From assembly GCA_024402435.1 (NCBI GenBank), contig JAKSTU010000005.1, forward strand, positions 1-64,000: a stretch of DNA of 64,000 nt, given 5' to 3'. Origin of the DNA: Treponemataceae bacterium (lineage in GTDB: Bacteria; Spirochaetota; Spirochaetia; Treponematales; Treponemataceae). Below the pieces are notes generated by a model. It saw only the letters and a program-made list of their open reading frames with translations, had not been told where the DNA came from and ran no database searches. Made by a program: the position numbers and the translations under genes. The first letter of the stretch is position 1. Each line of letters starts with the position of its first letter. This document shows, in pieces, positions 15,998 through 25,330 of this stretch.

Positions 15998-16954
15998 GTG
16001 GAAATTGTCCATACGCCGGTGCTTCTGGCAGAAACCTTGGAATATCTGTCTCCAGTTGGTGAACCTTTTGAGCACGATGCATTCATGGTTGATTCAACCT
16101 TGGGTGAGGGCGGTCATTCCAACGCATTTTTAAGTCAGTTTGAAAATTTGCGTATAATCGGTTTGGATGCAGACCGGAATATTCAGGCTCGCGCCCGTGA
16201 GCGCCTAAGTGTTTACGGGGACCGGATGATGTTCCACTTGGGCTGGTTCAACGATTTTTATGCAAATTATCCTGAAAGTCTGCCGCGCCCCAATCTTATT
16301 CTTTTTGATTTGGGCATATCGGTCTTTCATTATGAAAGAAGCGGTCGCGGTTTTTCTTTCAGATATGACGAACCTTTGGACATGAGGCTCAGTCCTGATG
16401 CCGGAGATTCAGTTGAAGTTCTGGTAAATACGCTGCGTGAGGAAAAACTTGCGGATCTGATTTATCAGTACGGCGAAGAGCGCTACAGCAGGCGTATTGC
16501 AAAGGCGATTGTGGAGGCCAGAAAAAACTGCAGAATCGTTTCTTCAAAAGTGCTTGCTGAAATCATTTATGCGGCTGTTCCTGCTCAGTACCGTCACGGC
16601 AATATACATCCAGCCACAAAGACTTTTCAGGCTTTGCGGATTGCCGTAAACGGGGAATTGAACAGGCTGCCGGTTGCGCTTAACGATGCATTCAAAGATC
16701 TTGCAGTAGGCGGAAAATTGGGAGTAATCACTTTCCATTCTCTGGAAGACCGTATTGTAAAGAATATGTTCCGGGATTGGGGCAAACAGTGTACTTGTCC
16801 GCCGGAACAGCCGATATGTACTTGTGGCGGAAAACCGCACGGAACTTTGCTTACGAGAAAACCTGTAGGTCCTACAGAAAGTGAAGTGTCCGAAAATTCG
16901 CCGTCCCGCAGCGCGAAATTGCGGGTAATCCGAAAGGAAAGGGAGTTGGAATAG
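15998..16954 (+). CDS. rsmH: 16S rRNA m4C1402 methyltransferase RsmH
   Basis: A 318-residue SAM-dependent methyltransferase that modifies 16S rRNA in the ribosomal P site; always found after mraZ in dcw clusters. Seen: HTPVLLAETLEYLSP at the N-terminus, DSTLGEGGHS (SAM motif), LFDLGISVFHYERSGRGFSF, and ITFHSLEDRIVKNMFRDW. A cysteine-rich insertion (CTCPPEQPICTCGGKP) near residue 275 is usual for the family. GTG start with GGAG seven bases before. It ends directly at the next ATG. Confidence 0.96.
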   Translation: MEIVHTPVLLAETLEYLSPVGEPFEHDAFMVDSTLGEGGHSNAFLSQFENLRIIGLDADRNIQARARERLSVYGDRMMFHLGWFNDFYANYPESLPRPNLILFDLGISVFHYERSGRGFSFRYDEPLDMRLSPDAGDSVEVLVNTLREEKLADLIYQYGEERYSRRIAKAIVEARKNCRIVSSKVLAEIIYAAVPAQYRHGNIHPATKTFQALRIAVNGELNRLPVALNDAFKDLAVGGKLGVITFHSLEDRIVKNMFRDWGKQCTCPPEQPICTCGGKPHGTLLTRKPVGPTESEVSENSPSRSAKLRVIRKERELE

Positions 16955-17251
16955 ATGAGTGCGAAAATGTCCGGTTTTCTGAAAACTGTTCTGATTGTCA
17001 TGCTGATTCTTTGCATTCCGCTTTCATTTGTTCTTGCCGGAATCCAGATTCACAGTTATGCGAACCTGAATCGGGAAGTAAAGGCTTTGAACGAAAAACA
17101 GTACAAACTTATTGACGAAAACAGACGCCTTGTAAGCGAAATCAGTGTTCTTACAGGCTCTGAGCGTATAGAAAAAATTGCTCAGGAGGAATATGGAATG
17201 CGCGCGGCAGAAAGTTCAGAAATTCTTCGCGTGAATATTGTAGGAGACTGA
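16955..17251 (+). CDS. ftsL: FtsL-like division protein
   Basis: A 98-residue bitopic membrane protein: short cytoplasmic N-terminus, one membrane segment (about 9-29), then a periplasmic coiled coil with leucine heptads (LNREVKALNEKQYKLIDENR) and RIEKIAQEEYGMR, the C-terminal pattern of FtsL/DivIC. It bridges early and late divisome proteins. The ATG follows the rsmH stop with no gap and has GGGAG upstream. Sequence identity in this family is low; the call rests on position, topology and coiled coil. No FtsI gene follows, unlike most dcw clusters. Confidence 0.8.
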   Translation: MSAKMSGFLKTVLIVMLILCIPLSFVLAGIQIHSYANLNREVKALNEKQYKLIDENRRLVSEISVLTGSERIEKIAQEEYGMRAAESSEILRVNIVGD

Positions 17252-17330
17252 GCGAAAAGTAAAAAATAATAGAACCTTGTGGACTTTTGTCCATTGGGGA
17301 CTGACACAAAAAATCTGATAATGAGAAAAC

Positions 17331-18776
17331 ATGGTGGTGGGTGTGAATTCTCTTTTGACATTGGATGAGTTGTGTTCCGCAACAGAAGGAAAGTTGTGGA
17401 ATACAGCTGTCTGCAGTACGAATTTCTCTTTTACAAACGTTGCGACAGACAGTCGTAATGTGACTGAGCATACTCTTTTTGTGCCTCTGATCGGTGAGAA
17501 TCAGGACGGGCACGCTTATATTCAGCAGGCTTTTGACAAAGGTGCTTCTGCGGTGTTTGCAGCAGAGGTGTCTTCTGACAGATTCGGGCCGGTTTATGAC
17601 AAACTGACTGAAAAAGGGCTTTTTGTAATCATCGTAAAAAACACTTTGACAGCTTTGCAGAAAGCGGCTGCACGTTATGTGGAAAAATTTCCGGAACTCA
17701 TAAAAATCGGCATCACAGGAAGCAACGGCAAGACAACCACCAAAGAACTTGCAAAAAATGTTGTCGGTGCAAAATACAATGTGATTGCCACGGAAGGAAA
17801 CTTCAATTCGGAGACAGGGCTGCCTTTGTCTGTATTCAGAATCCGGCGGTCACATGAAGCCGGAATTTTTGAAATGGGCATGAACCGTGTTGATGAAATT
17901 GGGGAACTTGCTGCAGTCCTCAAACCGCGTTATGCAATCATTACAAATGTGGGCACAGCCCATATCGGAATTTTGGGAAGCAGAGAAGCTATTGCAGCAG
18001 AAAAGAAAAAGATTTTTTCATTTTTTGACGGTGCTTCTGTGGGTTTTGTTCCCGAAGATGATTCTTTTGTTGAATTCCTTAAGAATGTGACCGCCGGCAC
18101 TGTAAAAACTTTCGGAATCAGTTCCATGAACGAAATTTCAGAAGTGAAGGATCTTGGTTTTGCCGGAACAGAATTCGCTTTGAAAAACCGTAAAATCACT
18201 TTGTCGTTGAACGGTTCCTATAATTTCAAGAATTGTCTTGGCGTTGTGGCTTTGGCTGAAGAACTGGGCCTTTCTCCGGAAGAAATAAAAGCCGGTATTG
18301 AAAAAACTGTTCCTTTGTTCGGAAGAAGTGCTGTTAAACACGGAAAATTTACTGTGGTGGAAGACTGTTACAATGCCAACGGAGATTCCATGGAAGCTGC
18401 AATCGGGTATTACGGTTCCATGCAGGTTCCCGGGAAAAAAGTGCTGGTTCTTGGCGACATGTTTGAGCTTGGTGAGCATTCTGATGCTGTTCACAAAAAA
18501 ATGGCCCGCTGTGCAAAGGATTCCGGTGCGGACACTGTTGTCTTTGTTGGTGAGGCCATGACAAAGGCCTTCAATGCTGTGGAAAAAGAAAACAGTTTTT
18601 CTGCAGCGGGTGTAAATGCAATGTGCTGTCCTTCTGCTGATGACGGGGCAGTTTCTTCGTTGTGTGACAGTTTGTGCGCCCTTCTTGAAGAAGGTGATCT
18701 GGTTCTTGTAAAAGGTTCCCGTGGAATGAAACTGGAACGCATTACTGACAGATTGGAGAAGGAGGCGGGTGTTTGA
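17331..18776 (+). CDS. murF: UDP-MurNAc-tripeptide-D-Ala-D-Ala ligase
   Basis: A 481-residue ATP-dependent Mur ligase adding D-Ala-D-Ala to UDP-MurNAc-tripeptide in the cytoplasm. Seen: N-terminal DSRNVTEHTLFVPLIGE substrate-binding segment, P-loop GITGSNGKTTTKEL (128-140), central EMGMNRVDEIGEL, and EDCYNANGDSMEAAI typical of MurF. Its own possible promoter (TTGGGG, 17 nt, GATAAT at 17317-17322) ends eight bases before the ATG. A GTG 12 bases later is an alternative start. The 3' end overlaps ftsW. murE, mraY, murD, murG and murC are absent from this cluster. Confidence 0.95.
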   Translation: MVVGVNSLLTLDELCSATEGKLWNTAVCSTNFSFTNVATDSRNVTEHTLFVPLIGENQDGHAYIQQAFDKGASAVFAAEVSSDRFGPVYDKLTEKGLFVIIVKNTLTALQKAAARYVEKFPELIKIGITGSNGKTTTKELAKNVVGAKYNVIATEGNFNSETGLPLSVFRIRRSHEAGIFEMGMNRVDEIGELAAVLKPRYAIITNVGTAHIGILGSREAIAAEKKKIFSFFDGASVGFVPEDDSFVEFLKNVTAGTVKTFGISSMNEISEVKDLGFAGTEFALKNRKITLSLNGSYNFKNCLGVVALAEELGLSPEEIKAGIEKTVPLFGRSAVKHGKFTVVEDCYNANGDSMEAAIGYYGSMQVPGKKVLVLGDMFELGEHSDAVHKKMARCAKDSGADTVVFVGEAMTKAFNAVEKENSFSAAGVNAMCCPSADDGAVSSLCDSLCALLEEGDLVLVKGSRGMKLERITDRLEKEAGV

Positions 18777-20032
18777 ACGACAGTCATTCCGGAAATGATT
18801 TTTATTCACTTCCGCCTTATATCACGCAATCCGTGCCTTATCAGAATCAGCCTCAGAATCAGCTGACAAATGTGAGCAGTACAAACAAGACATATTCTGT
18901 CAGACCGGAACGTCCTCTCAACAGAAAAAAGATGGATCTGGGACTTGTTGTCTCCATTGTTCTTCTGCTGGGTCTCGGGCTGATTACGCTTTACGCAAGT
19001 TCTCAAAGTTATGCGCTCCGTTTAAAGGATGACGCACTGTATTTTGTAAAAAGGCAGCTGCTTTTTCTTTTCTGCGGACTTGCAATGATGGTCGTAACCG
19101 TGTGTCTCGACATGAATTATATCCGACGTATTCTGCCTTTCCTTGTTATCGGGACTTTTGTGCTTTGTCTTCTGACGTTTTTTCCCGGAATAGGGCAGGA
19201 GCGTAACGGCGCAAGACGATGGATAAATGTTCCCGGCGGAGGAACTCTTCAGCCTTCGGAATTTGCAAAGCTTGCTCTGATTCTTTTTTGCGCGAATCTT
19301 TTCGACAAAAAAGCGGACCGTCTGGATAATCCTGCAGTCAGTATTTATCCTGCTGCACTCGGACTTTTTCTTTTTGTTGTTGTTGTATATCTTCAGGATG
19401 ATTTTTCAACTTCAATGTTTCTTCTGCTGCTTGGACTTTGCATGTTCTATATTGCCGGTGTAAAACTTCGCTGGTTTTTTGCTTTTCTTGTGTTTGCAAT
19501 ACCGATTGCGATACTTTTCATTTTTACATCGGAATTCCGTGTTGAAAGACTGATTGCTTTCCTTGTTCCTGACTACGATGTGAACGGAATGAATTTTCAG
19601 GTGAACAATGCAAAACGGGCTATTACAGCAGGTGGAATGTGGGGAAACGGATTCGGAACCGGCTTGTCATACGTCAGCCGCATTCCTGAAGTTCAGGCTG
19701 ATTTTATTTTTGCAGGATTTGCGGAAGCAATGGGATTTGTGGGTGTCATAGGGTATTTCATCGTTTTGGGGTATTTTTATGTGCGCACAATGATAATCGC
19801 AGCAAAATGTGCAGACAGATTCCGAAGTCTTCTGGCATTCGGCTGCGGCACATTGATTTTTTTTCAGTCCCTTATGAATTGCGCTGTTTCAAGCGGTGCA
19901 ATGCCGGCAACAGGTATTCCTCTGCCGTTTTTTTCTGCGGGAGGAACATCCGTTATTGTGATGATGCTTGCCTGCGGACTTATAATTAATGTTTCACAGT
20001 ACAAAACTGTATCGGAGAATGAATATGAGTGA
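18773..20032 (+). CDS. ftsW: Septal peptidoglycan glycosyltransferase FtsW
   Basis: A 419-residue SEDS-family membrane protein polymerising septal glycan strands. About ten membrane segments; signatures include RRWINVPGGGTLQPSEFAKL, QVNNAKRAITAGGMWGNGFG, VQADFIFAGFAEAMGF and GIPLPFFSAGGTSV. An unusual polar N-terminal extension of about 50 residues rich in Asn, Gln and Ser precedes the first membrane segment. TTG start overlapping the murF stop (TTGA), preceded by GGAGG. The cognate transpeptidase FtsI is not in the window. Confidence 0.95.
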   Translation: MNDSHSGNDFYSLPPYITQSVPYQNQPQNQLTNVSSTNKTYSVRPERPLNRKKMDLGLVVSIVLLLGLGLITLYASSQSYALRLKDDALYFVKRQLLFLFCGLAMMVVTVCLDMNYIRRILPFLVIGTFVLCLLTFFPGIGQERNGARRWINVPGGGTLQPSEFAKLALILFCANLFDKKADRLDNPAVSIYPAALGLFLFVVVVYLQDDFSTSMFLLLLGLCMFYIAGVKLRWFFAFLVFAIPIAILFIFTSEFRVERLIAFLVPDYDVNGMNFQVNNAKRAITAGGMWGNGFGTGLSYVSRIPEVQADFIFAGFAEAMGFVGVIGYFIVLGYFYVRTMIIAAKCADRFRSLLAFGCGTLIFFQSLMNCAVSSGAMPATGIPLPFFSAGGTSVIVMMLACGLIINVSQYKTVSENEYE

Positions 20033-20846
20033 TGACTATTTCTATACTGGATATGAGCAGTATTATGCTGAAGAAAAGTCAAAAACGGCAAAAAAAACGA
20101 GAATCCTCAAAATCCTCATGGGAATTCTTATCTCCGTCCTCCTTGTTGAAGCTTTGCTTTATACAGTTGTATTCCCGTGTCTTAAGCCGGTAGAGTATTC
20201 GTTTGTGGGCCTCAAGAATCTGTCTCCGGATTCTCTTCTCCGTTATGTTAATGCCTGGGAGCAGACTTCATGGATGAAATTTGATACAGCATCATTCTCT
20301 GCCCGTCTTGCAGGAAACAGTGCAATTGAATCAATCAGTGTGGAGAAAAAATTCCCCAACATTATTCTTGTAAACGTAGAAGAACGGGAGCCGGTGGCAT
20401 ACAGTCTTGTAAATATTGGCGGACGGACTCAGCCTGTTCTTATTGACAGAAGAGGTAATATTTTTTCTGTTGAAAATTTTGCGGTTAACGAATCTGTGCC
20501 GCTGATTTCAGGACTTGATATAGAACGGTTCAACGACGGTTATAAACTTTCTACAGATATTCATGAACTTCTTGACCAGATCCGCTTTCTGAGGAAGGAT
20601 TATCCGAAATTTTTGGCAGCTCTTTCTGAAATTCATGTAGTACCAACAGAATTCGGCAGTTATGAGCTTATTTTATATCCAATTCATTCTCATATCCCAG
20701 TGCTTTCTGACCGAAATTTAGGTGATGAGACAATGGAAGCAGTAATGGTTATGGTTGATGTGTTCGAGAAAACCTATAGTGACGTTACTGAAATTGACAC
20801 GCGTTACGGTTCTTATTCTTACAGGTTTGGAGGGGCTGCGTTATGA
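20025..20846 (+). CDS. ftsQ: Divisome protein FtsQ
   Basis: A 273-residue bitopic protein: charged cytoplasmic N-terminus (KSKTAKKTRILK), one membrane segment at about 30-50, then a POTRA-like periplasmic domain (VEYSFVGLKNLSPDSLLRYV) and the beta domain (AIESISVEKKFPNIILVNV, REPVAYSLV, VLIDRRGNIFSVEN). These are FtsQ/DivIB features. The start at 20025 overlaps the ftsW stop by eight bases and has GGAG upstream. The stop overlaps the ftsA start (ATGA). Confidence 0.88.
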   Translation: MSDDYFYTGYEQYYAEEKSKTAKKTRILKILMGILISVLLVEALLYTVVFPCLKPVEYSFVGLKNLSPDSLLRYVNAWEQTSWMKFDTASFSARLAGNSAIESISVEKKFPNIILVNVEEREPVAYSLVNIGGRTQPVLIDRRGNIFSVENFAVNESVPLISGLDIERFNDGYKLSTDIHELLDQIRFLRKDYPKFLAALSEIHVVPTEFGSYELILYPIHSHIPVLSDRNLGDETMEAVMVMVDVFEKTYSDVTEIDTRYGSYSYRFGGAAL

Positions 20847-22114
20847 GTGATTTGATTGTTGGTCTTGATATCGGGACTTCCAATGTTCGTTGTTTGATTG
20901 GAGAAGTGACAGTAAATGCTCAGACACTTGAAAAGGAATTCCAGATTACTGGTGTAGGTGTTGCACAGTCTACAGGCCTTCGGAACGGAACTATTGTTAA
21001 CATTGAATCAACCAGTCAGGCTATAAAAAGAGCGATTGAAGATGCTGAGCTGATGAGCGGAAATCAGGTTTATACGGTTTATACGCAGATAAACGGATGT
21101 CAGGTTGTGACACAGGATTCTCACGGAGCAGTTGCTGTCGTTCAGAAAGATCCCAACAGCAATACACGGGAAATTTCAGAAGAGGACAAAGAGCGTGTTC
21201 TTGAGTCCGCAACGGCTGTTCCTCTTTCTGTAGACCGAACATTGATTTCTCATGTGGTTCAGAACTATACGGTAAACGAAACTGCTGTGGTAAAAGATCC
21301 CATAAACATGATCGGTGTGCGTTTGGAAGCAAGTGTGCATCTGATTACGGCTTCCTCCACCCCTTTGCAGAACATTTACAGATGCATTCAGCGGGCCGGA
21401 TTTGACACTGCTGAGATTCAGCTGAATACTCTGGTAGCTGCACAGGCGGCGACAACAAAAGATGAAAGAGATGTGGGATCAATTCTGATTGATATGGGCG
21501 GCGGATCCACTGATGCAATTGCTTTTTGGGATGATGCGCCGATCTGTACTGCATCCGTAAATTACGGCGGAGACATCATTACAAAAGATATTGCCATTGT
21601 CTGCGGAATCAGTTTTGAAGCGGCTGAAAGGATAAAGTGTCTGTCAGGCTGTGCCTGGGAGCCTATTCTTGAAAACTATGAACCTGTAATGATTCCCGGT
21701 GTTGGAGGAGATTCTCCCAAGGAAAGAAGCAGAAATGATATTTGCCGTATCATTCAGCCACGTGTGCTGGAAATTTTTTCCATGCTGAGGGAAAAAATAA
21801 TCCAGAACTTGGGTGAAAATGCCAGAAAAATGAAGGGAAATATTATTCTTGTAGGTGGAGGCGCAAAACTGCCGGGTGTTATGGAGTGTGCACAAATGAT
21901 TTTTGAACCGCCTCATATCCACATCAGCAATTTCAGCGGTATCAACGCTCTTCCGACAGAATACAGAAGTCCGGAATTTGCGACAGCTCTTGGTCTTGTC
22001 GTAAGCAATCTGGACAAGCACAATAAAAGTGCTTCTATTCCGGAAATAGTTGAAGAGGAAAAAGGAAAAGGATTTTTTTCTTCAATTTCCGGTTGGTTCA
22101 AAGAACTTTTTTGA
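20843..22114 (+). CDS. ftsA: Cell division protein FtsA
   Basis: A 423-residue actin-like ATPase that tethers FtsZ to the membrane. Phosphate 1 loop VGLDIGTSNVRCLIGE at the N-terminus, phosphate 2 loop SILIDMGGGSTDAIAFW near residue 215, adenosine motif NIILVGGGAKLPGV near 335, and an amphipathic C-terminal tail GKGFFSSISGWFKELF that inserts into the membrane. Coupled to ftsQ by a four-base overlap. The 73 bp before ftsZ holds only its G-rich ribosome-binding site. Confidence 0.97.
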   Translation: MSDLIVGLDIGTSNVRCLIGEVTVNAQTLEKEFQITGVGVAQSTGLRNGTIVNIESTSQAIKRAIEDAELMSGNQVYTVYTQINGCQVVTQDSHGAVAVVQKDPNSNTREISEEDKERVLESATAVPLSVDRTLISHVVQNYTVNETAVVKDPINMIGVRLEASVHLITASSTPLQNIYRCIQRAGFDTAEIQLNTLVAAQAATTKDERDVGSILIDMGGGSTDAIAFWDDAPICTASVNYGGDIITKDIAIVCGISFEAAERIKCLSGCAWEPILENYEPVMIPGVGGDSPKERSRNDICRIIQPRVLEIFSMLREKIIQNLGENARKMKGNIILVGGGAKLPGVMECAQMIFEPPHIHISNFSGINALPTEYRSPEFATALGLVVSNLDKHNKSASIPEIVEEEKGKGFFSSISGWFKELF

Positions 22115-22187
22115 TTTTTTTCTGAAGAAAAAGCGATAATAAATGTGTCTGCTTTTTCGATTGAATATTTTTTTTGGGGGGGATGAC

Positions 22188-23420
22188 ATGGATTTTTCAG
22201 TTTTAAATGAAAGGGAAGCAAATCCTACGATTATTAAGGTTTTCGGTTGCGGCGGAGCGGGTTCCAATGCTGTCAACAGAATGATTGATGCCGGTGTGAC
22301 CGGTGTGGACTTTATTGTTGCAAACACAGATCTGCAGGCTCTTTCCCGTTCAAAAGCCCCGGAAAAACTGGATATCGGAGCAAAAACTACCGGTGGTCTT
22401 GGTGCCGGTGGAAATCCGGATGTAGGTGAGGCCGCCGCAACTGAAGATATTGAAAAAATCAAGAATTCGCTCAAAGGTGCAGACATGGTTTTCATTACTG
22501 CAGGAATGGGCGGCGGTACAGGAACCGGATCTGCGCCTGTAGTTGCAAGAATTGCCAAGGAATTGGGTGCCCTTACTGTAGGTGTTGTGACAAAGCCTTT
22601 TTCTTTTGAAGGAAAGGTAAAGATGCGCATTGCTGATACGGGTATCGAAAAACTGCATAATGAAGTAGACACTCTTATCGTTATTCCCAGCGACCTGCTC
22701 AAGAAAGTAATTGACAAAAAAACTTCTGCCCGTGAAGCATTTGTTATTGCAGACGATGTTCTCCGTCAGGGTGTTCAGGGAATTTCAGACCTGATTACTA
22801 AACCGGGTGACATCAATATTGACTTTGCTGACGTAAAGACAACCATGAAAGGCAAAGGAGACGCAATTCTCGGTGTTGGTATCGGCCATGGTGACAACAG
22901 AGCTGTGGATGCTGCAACTTACTCAATCAACAATCCTCTTCTGGAAGATTCCAATATTGAAGGTGCAAAGAATATTCTCATCAATATTACAGGCAGCGAA
23001 GATTTGGGAATGTTTGAAGTTGAAGAAATCGTAAATACGATCCGGGCATCTGCTGATGAAGATGTGCTTCTGATTTATGGAACCGCAGTTGATCCTGACA
23101 TGCAGGATAAAGTTTCTGTAACTGTCATTGCAACAGGTTTCCCTGATGACAGCGCTTCTGTTCATACCCGCAAGGATAACGAAGAAGAAAAAAAGGCGGA
23201 ACCAAAACCTGTTTCAAAAGAACCTTCCGTTGACGAAAGCGGAAATCAGTTTTTCTCACTCAATCAGTGGAAAAACATGAACAAAACGTCATCTGGTTCT
23301 AATGGACTTACAGGCGGAATTTTTGCGCCAGGTTCAAAAGGCGTTTTTGTTGATAATGATTTGGAAATTCCTGCAGCATTGCGCAACAACGGTTTCCGCC
23401 CGGACAACGACAAAAAATAA
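22188..23420 (+). CDS. ftsZ: Cell division GTPase FtsZ
   Basis: A 410-residue tubulin homologue forming the Z ring. Seen: [12 protein letters not shown], the tubulin signature GGGTGTGS (108-115), and the T7-type region with [17 protein letters not shown]. The C-terminal tail ends with [12 protein letters not shown], the conserved peptide that binds FtsA. The start at 22188 follows a GGGGGG Shine-Dalgarno; a longer frame from 22143 lacks one and does not match the family. Last dcw gene in the operon. Confidence 0.98.
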   Translation: MDFSVLNEREANPTIIKVFGCGGAGSNAVNRMIDAGVTGVDFIVANTDLQALSRSKAPEKLDIGAKTTGGLGAGGNPDVGEAAATEDIEKIKNSLKGADMVFITAGMGGGTGTGSAPVVARIAKELGALTVGVVTKPFSFEGKVKMRIADTGIEKLHNEVDTLIVIPSDLLKKVIDKKTSAREAFVIADDVLRQGVQGISDLITKPGDINIDFADVKTTMKGKGDAILGVGIGHGDNRAVDAATYSINNPLLEDSNIEGAKNILINITGSEDLGMFEVEEIVNTIRASADEDVLLIYGTAVDPDMQDKVSVTVIATGFPDDSASVHTRKDNEEEKKAEPKPVSKEPSVDESGNQFFSLNQWKNMNKTSSGSNGLTGGIFAPGSKGVFVDNDLEIPAALRNNGFRPDNDKK

Positions 23421-23459
23421 GTCCCGGGGACAGTAAACAAATCCTGTGGAAAACAAGAA

Positions 23460-24371
23460 ATGAAAGACGAATTTGAGCCGCTTCTTCTGGAGTTTTACGA
23501 TGACTTGCGCATGGTAGAAAGCAAAGCGGCTCAAACTGCAGAAACTTATCTGCTTGCTGCGGAACAGCTGTGCCTTTGGTGCAAGGAAAAACAGCATTCC
23601 ATAAAAAATCTTGATGTTCATCTGCTTACGGAATATTTTGCAGTGCGCAGTCTGGGTGCTGATGAACAGACTGTAGCAAAGGACATATCTGCTTTGCGTT
23701 CTTTCGGCTCGTTCCTCTGCAGAAAACAGATTTGGCCCCAGAACCATTGTCTGCTGCTGCAGAAGCCGCGCCTTACGAGAGCGTTGCCCCGCGTGCTGAC
23801 TGTGGAACAGATCGAACTTCTTCTGGAATCCATTGATGTGTCAAATCCTTTGGGAATTCGTGACAGGGCTCTTTTTGAACTGATTTATTCTTCCGGTCTT
23901 CGGATAAGTGAAGTTTCGTCTCTGCTGATGGCAAACATGCACATTGATGACAGACTTCTGTGGGTTCGGGGAAAAGGCGACAAAGAGAGGATGGTGCCTT
24001 TCGGCGATGAGGCGGTCAGATGGATGACCCGTTATCTGGATGATGCGAGGCCTGCTCTTGTAAACGGAAAAAATGTTCCCTGGGTTTTTGTAACACGGAG
24101 AGGCGAGCATTTTTCACGGAAAGGGATTTGGAAACGTTTTCATGAACTGGAAGAAATGTGCGGCCTGAATGCAAAAGTTCATACTTTGAGGCATTCTTTT
24201 GCTACTCATCTTCTTGCAGGCGGTGCGGATCTGCGTTCTGTGCAGGAACTTCTGGGCCATGCTGATTTGTCTACAACCCAGATTTACACTCATATTACTG
24301 ATGACGAACTGGAATCCTATCACAGACAGTTCCTGCCCGATGTTGCCGGACATAATGATAAAACTGATTGA
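23460..24371 (+). CDS. Tyrosine recombinase XerD/XerC
   Basis: A 303-residue site-specific recombinase resolving chromosome dimers. N-terminal SAM-like core-binding domain (residues 5-95). Catalytic set visible: Arg148 (SSGLRISE), Lys172 (GKGDKER), His241 and Arg244 (HTLRHSFATHLL), His267 (LGHADLSTT) and Tyr276 nucleophile (QIYTH). It pairs with a second Xer at 28415. Which of the two is XerC or XerD cannot be decided by eye; this one reads more XerD-like. No strong Shine-Dalgarno. A structured repeat cluster follows its stop. Confidence 0.93.
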   Translation: MKDEFEPLLLEFYDDLRMVESKAAQTAETYLLAAEQLCLWCKEKQHSIKNLDVHLLTEYFAVRSLGADEQTVAKDISALRSFGSFLCRKQIWPQNHCLLLQKPRLTRALPRVLTVEQIELLLESIDVSNPLGIRDRALFELIYSSGLRISEVSSLLMANMHIDDRLLWVRGKGDKERMVPFGDEAVRWMTRYLDDARPALVNGKNVPWVFVTRRGEHFSRKGIWKRFHELEEMCGLNAKVHTLRHSFATHLLAGGADLRSVQELLGHADLSTTQIYTHITDDELESYHRQFLPDVAGHNDKTD

Positions 24372-24383
24372 ATGAAGCCTGTA

Positions 24384-24574
24384 TAGGAGACATGATAAAA
24401 ATTACGTTCATGGCTTGCCGTTAACGCGGGGGTTTTGTTTAAGTTTAATAGGAGGCGTGATAAAAATTACGTCCATGTAATTTTTATCACTTCAGTTTGT
24501 TCGCGCGTTGCGCTCTCAAACTGATTATTCTCGCCTTCCATGGCTCGCCGCTAACGCGGAGTTTTTATAGGAGA
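24384..24574 (+). repeat. SD-linked structured repeat, one truncated and one full copy
   Basis: The truncated copy (about 24384-24446) starts with TATAGGAGACATGATAAAAATTACG and lacks the middle hairpins. The full copy (about 24447-24568) has hairpin 1 with perfect arms TGATAAAAATTAC (24458-24470) and GTAATTTTTATCA (24477-24489), hairpin 2 with arms CAGTTTG (24493-24499) and CAAACTG (24517-24523), and a final CCGC-TAAC-GCGG stem. It ends in TATAGGAG, which is the Shine-Dalgarno of the lipoprotein gene at 24579. Two more copies lie at 63687-63930. Confidence 0.88.
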
Positions 24575-24578
24575 TAAT

Positions 24579-25310
24579 ATGAATAGAAACAAAGCTTTTG
24601 TTCTGTTTTGCCTGATTTTTTGCGGTGCAATGTTTTTTTCATCTTGCGGACCCAATACTAATTACATAAAGCGGGTTCAGTCTCTGGAAGAAAATGTTTC
24701 CAGCCCTACAACAATTGACGAACTGAAAGATGCGATCAAAAAATATCAGGATCGTGTAGAAGATATTATTGCTGCGGAATCTCAGACTGGAATCTGGTAC
24801 AAAATCCTTGCAACCCGTTACATTGACAACAAAATGTACGCAGAAGCTCTTAATGCTCTGCAGCGTGCAATCACATATTATCCGACAAATCAGAACTTGT
24901 ATTACTATGTGGGCGTCTGTGCAGGTTACATGGCCAATTCCGCACTGGATTTTGATGTGGACGGCTATAATCCTGAGCGGATCAATTATCTCAAACTGTC
25001 AGAATCCGGGTATCTCCGTGCTTTGGAACTTGAAAGCACTTATGCACGTGCTTTGTATGGTTTGAGCGTTCTTTACGTTTATGAGCTTGACAGAAGTTAT
25101 GATGCAATTCCTCTTCTTGAAAAACTTTTGACAATTGATACAAAAGATGTGGACGCAATGTTCCTGCTTGGTCATGCATATTATCTGAACTACGAATTCC
25201 AGCTGGCCGCAGACATGTATGAGCGTGTTGCAAAGACTACCACATCCGACAAAACCCGGCAGGAAGCAGAAGCAGACAAGAAAATTGCTTTGGACGCTCT
25301 TTACGGATAA
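24579..25310 (+). CDS. TPR-repeat lipoprotein
   Basis: A 243-residue lipoprotein. The signal peptide ends with the lipobox FFSSC, lipidated Cys23, so it should be membrane-anchored facing the periplasm. Three to four tetratricopeptide-like repeats follow (for example WYKILATRYIDNKMYAEALN, ALYGLSVLYVYELDRSYDAI, AMFLLGHAYYLNYEFQLAAD), suggesting a scaffolding or assembly role. The Shine-Dalgarno TAGGAG comes from the end of the structured repeat. It sits between xer and dprA but need not be functionally linked to them. Substrate or partner unknown. Confidence 0.8.
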   Translation: MNRNKAFVLFCLIFCGAMFFSSCGPNTNYIKRVQSLEENVSSPTTIDELKDAIKKYQDRVEDIIAAESQTGIWYKILATRYIDNKMYAEALNALQRAITYYPTNQNLYYYVGVCAGYMANSALDFDVDGYNPERINYLKLSESGYLRALELESTYARALYGLSVLYVYELDRSYDAIPLLEKLLTIDTKDVDAMFLLGHAYYLNYEFQLAADMYERVAKTTTSDKTRQEAEADKKIALDALYG

Positions 25311-25330
25311 TTCTGCTTTGGACGGGGTTT

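Noticed and set aside
24384-24574. Insertion sequence remnant between xer and the lipoprotein gene
   Set aside because: No transposase fragment, and the repeats have internal hairpins rather than terminal inverted repeats; better described as a structured repeat element.
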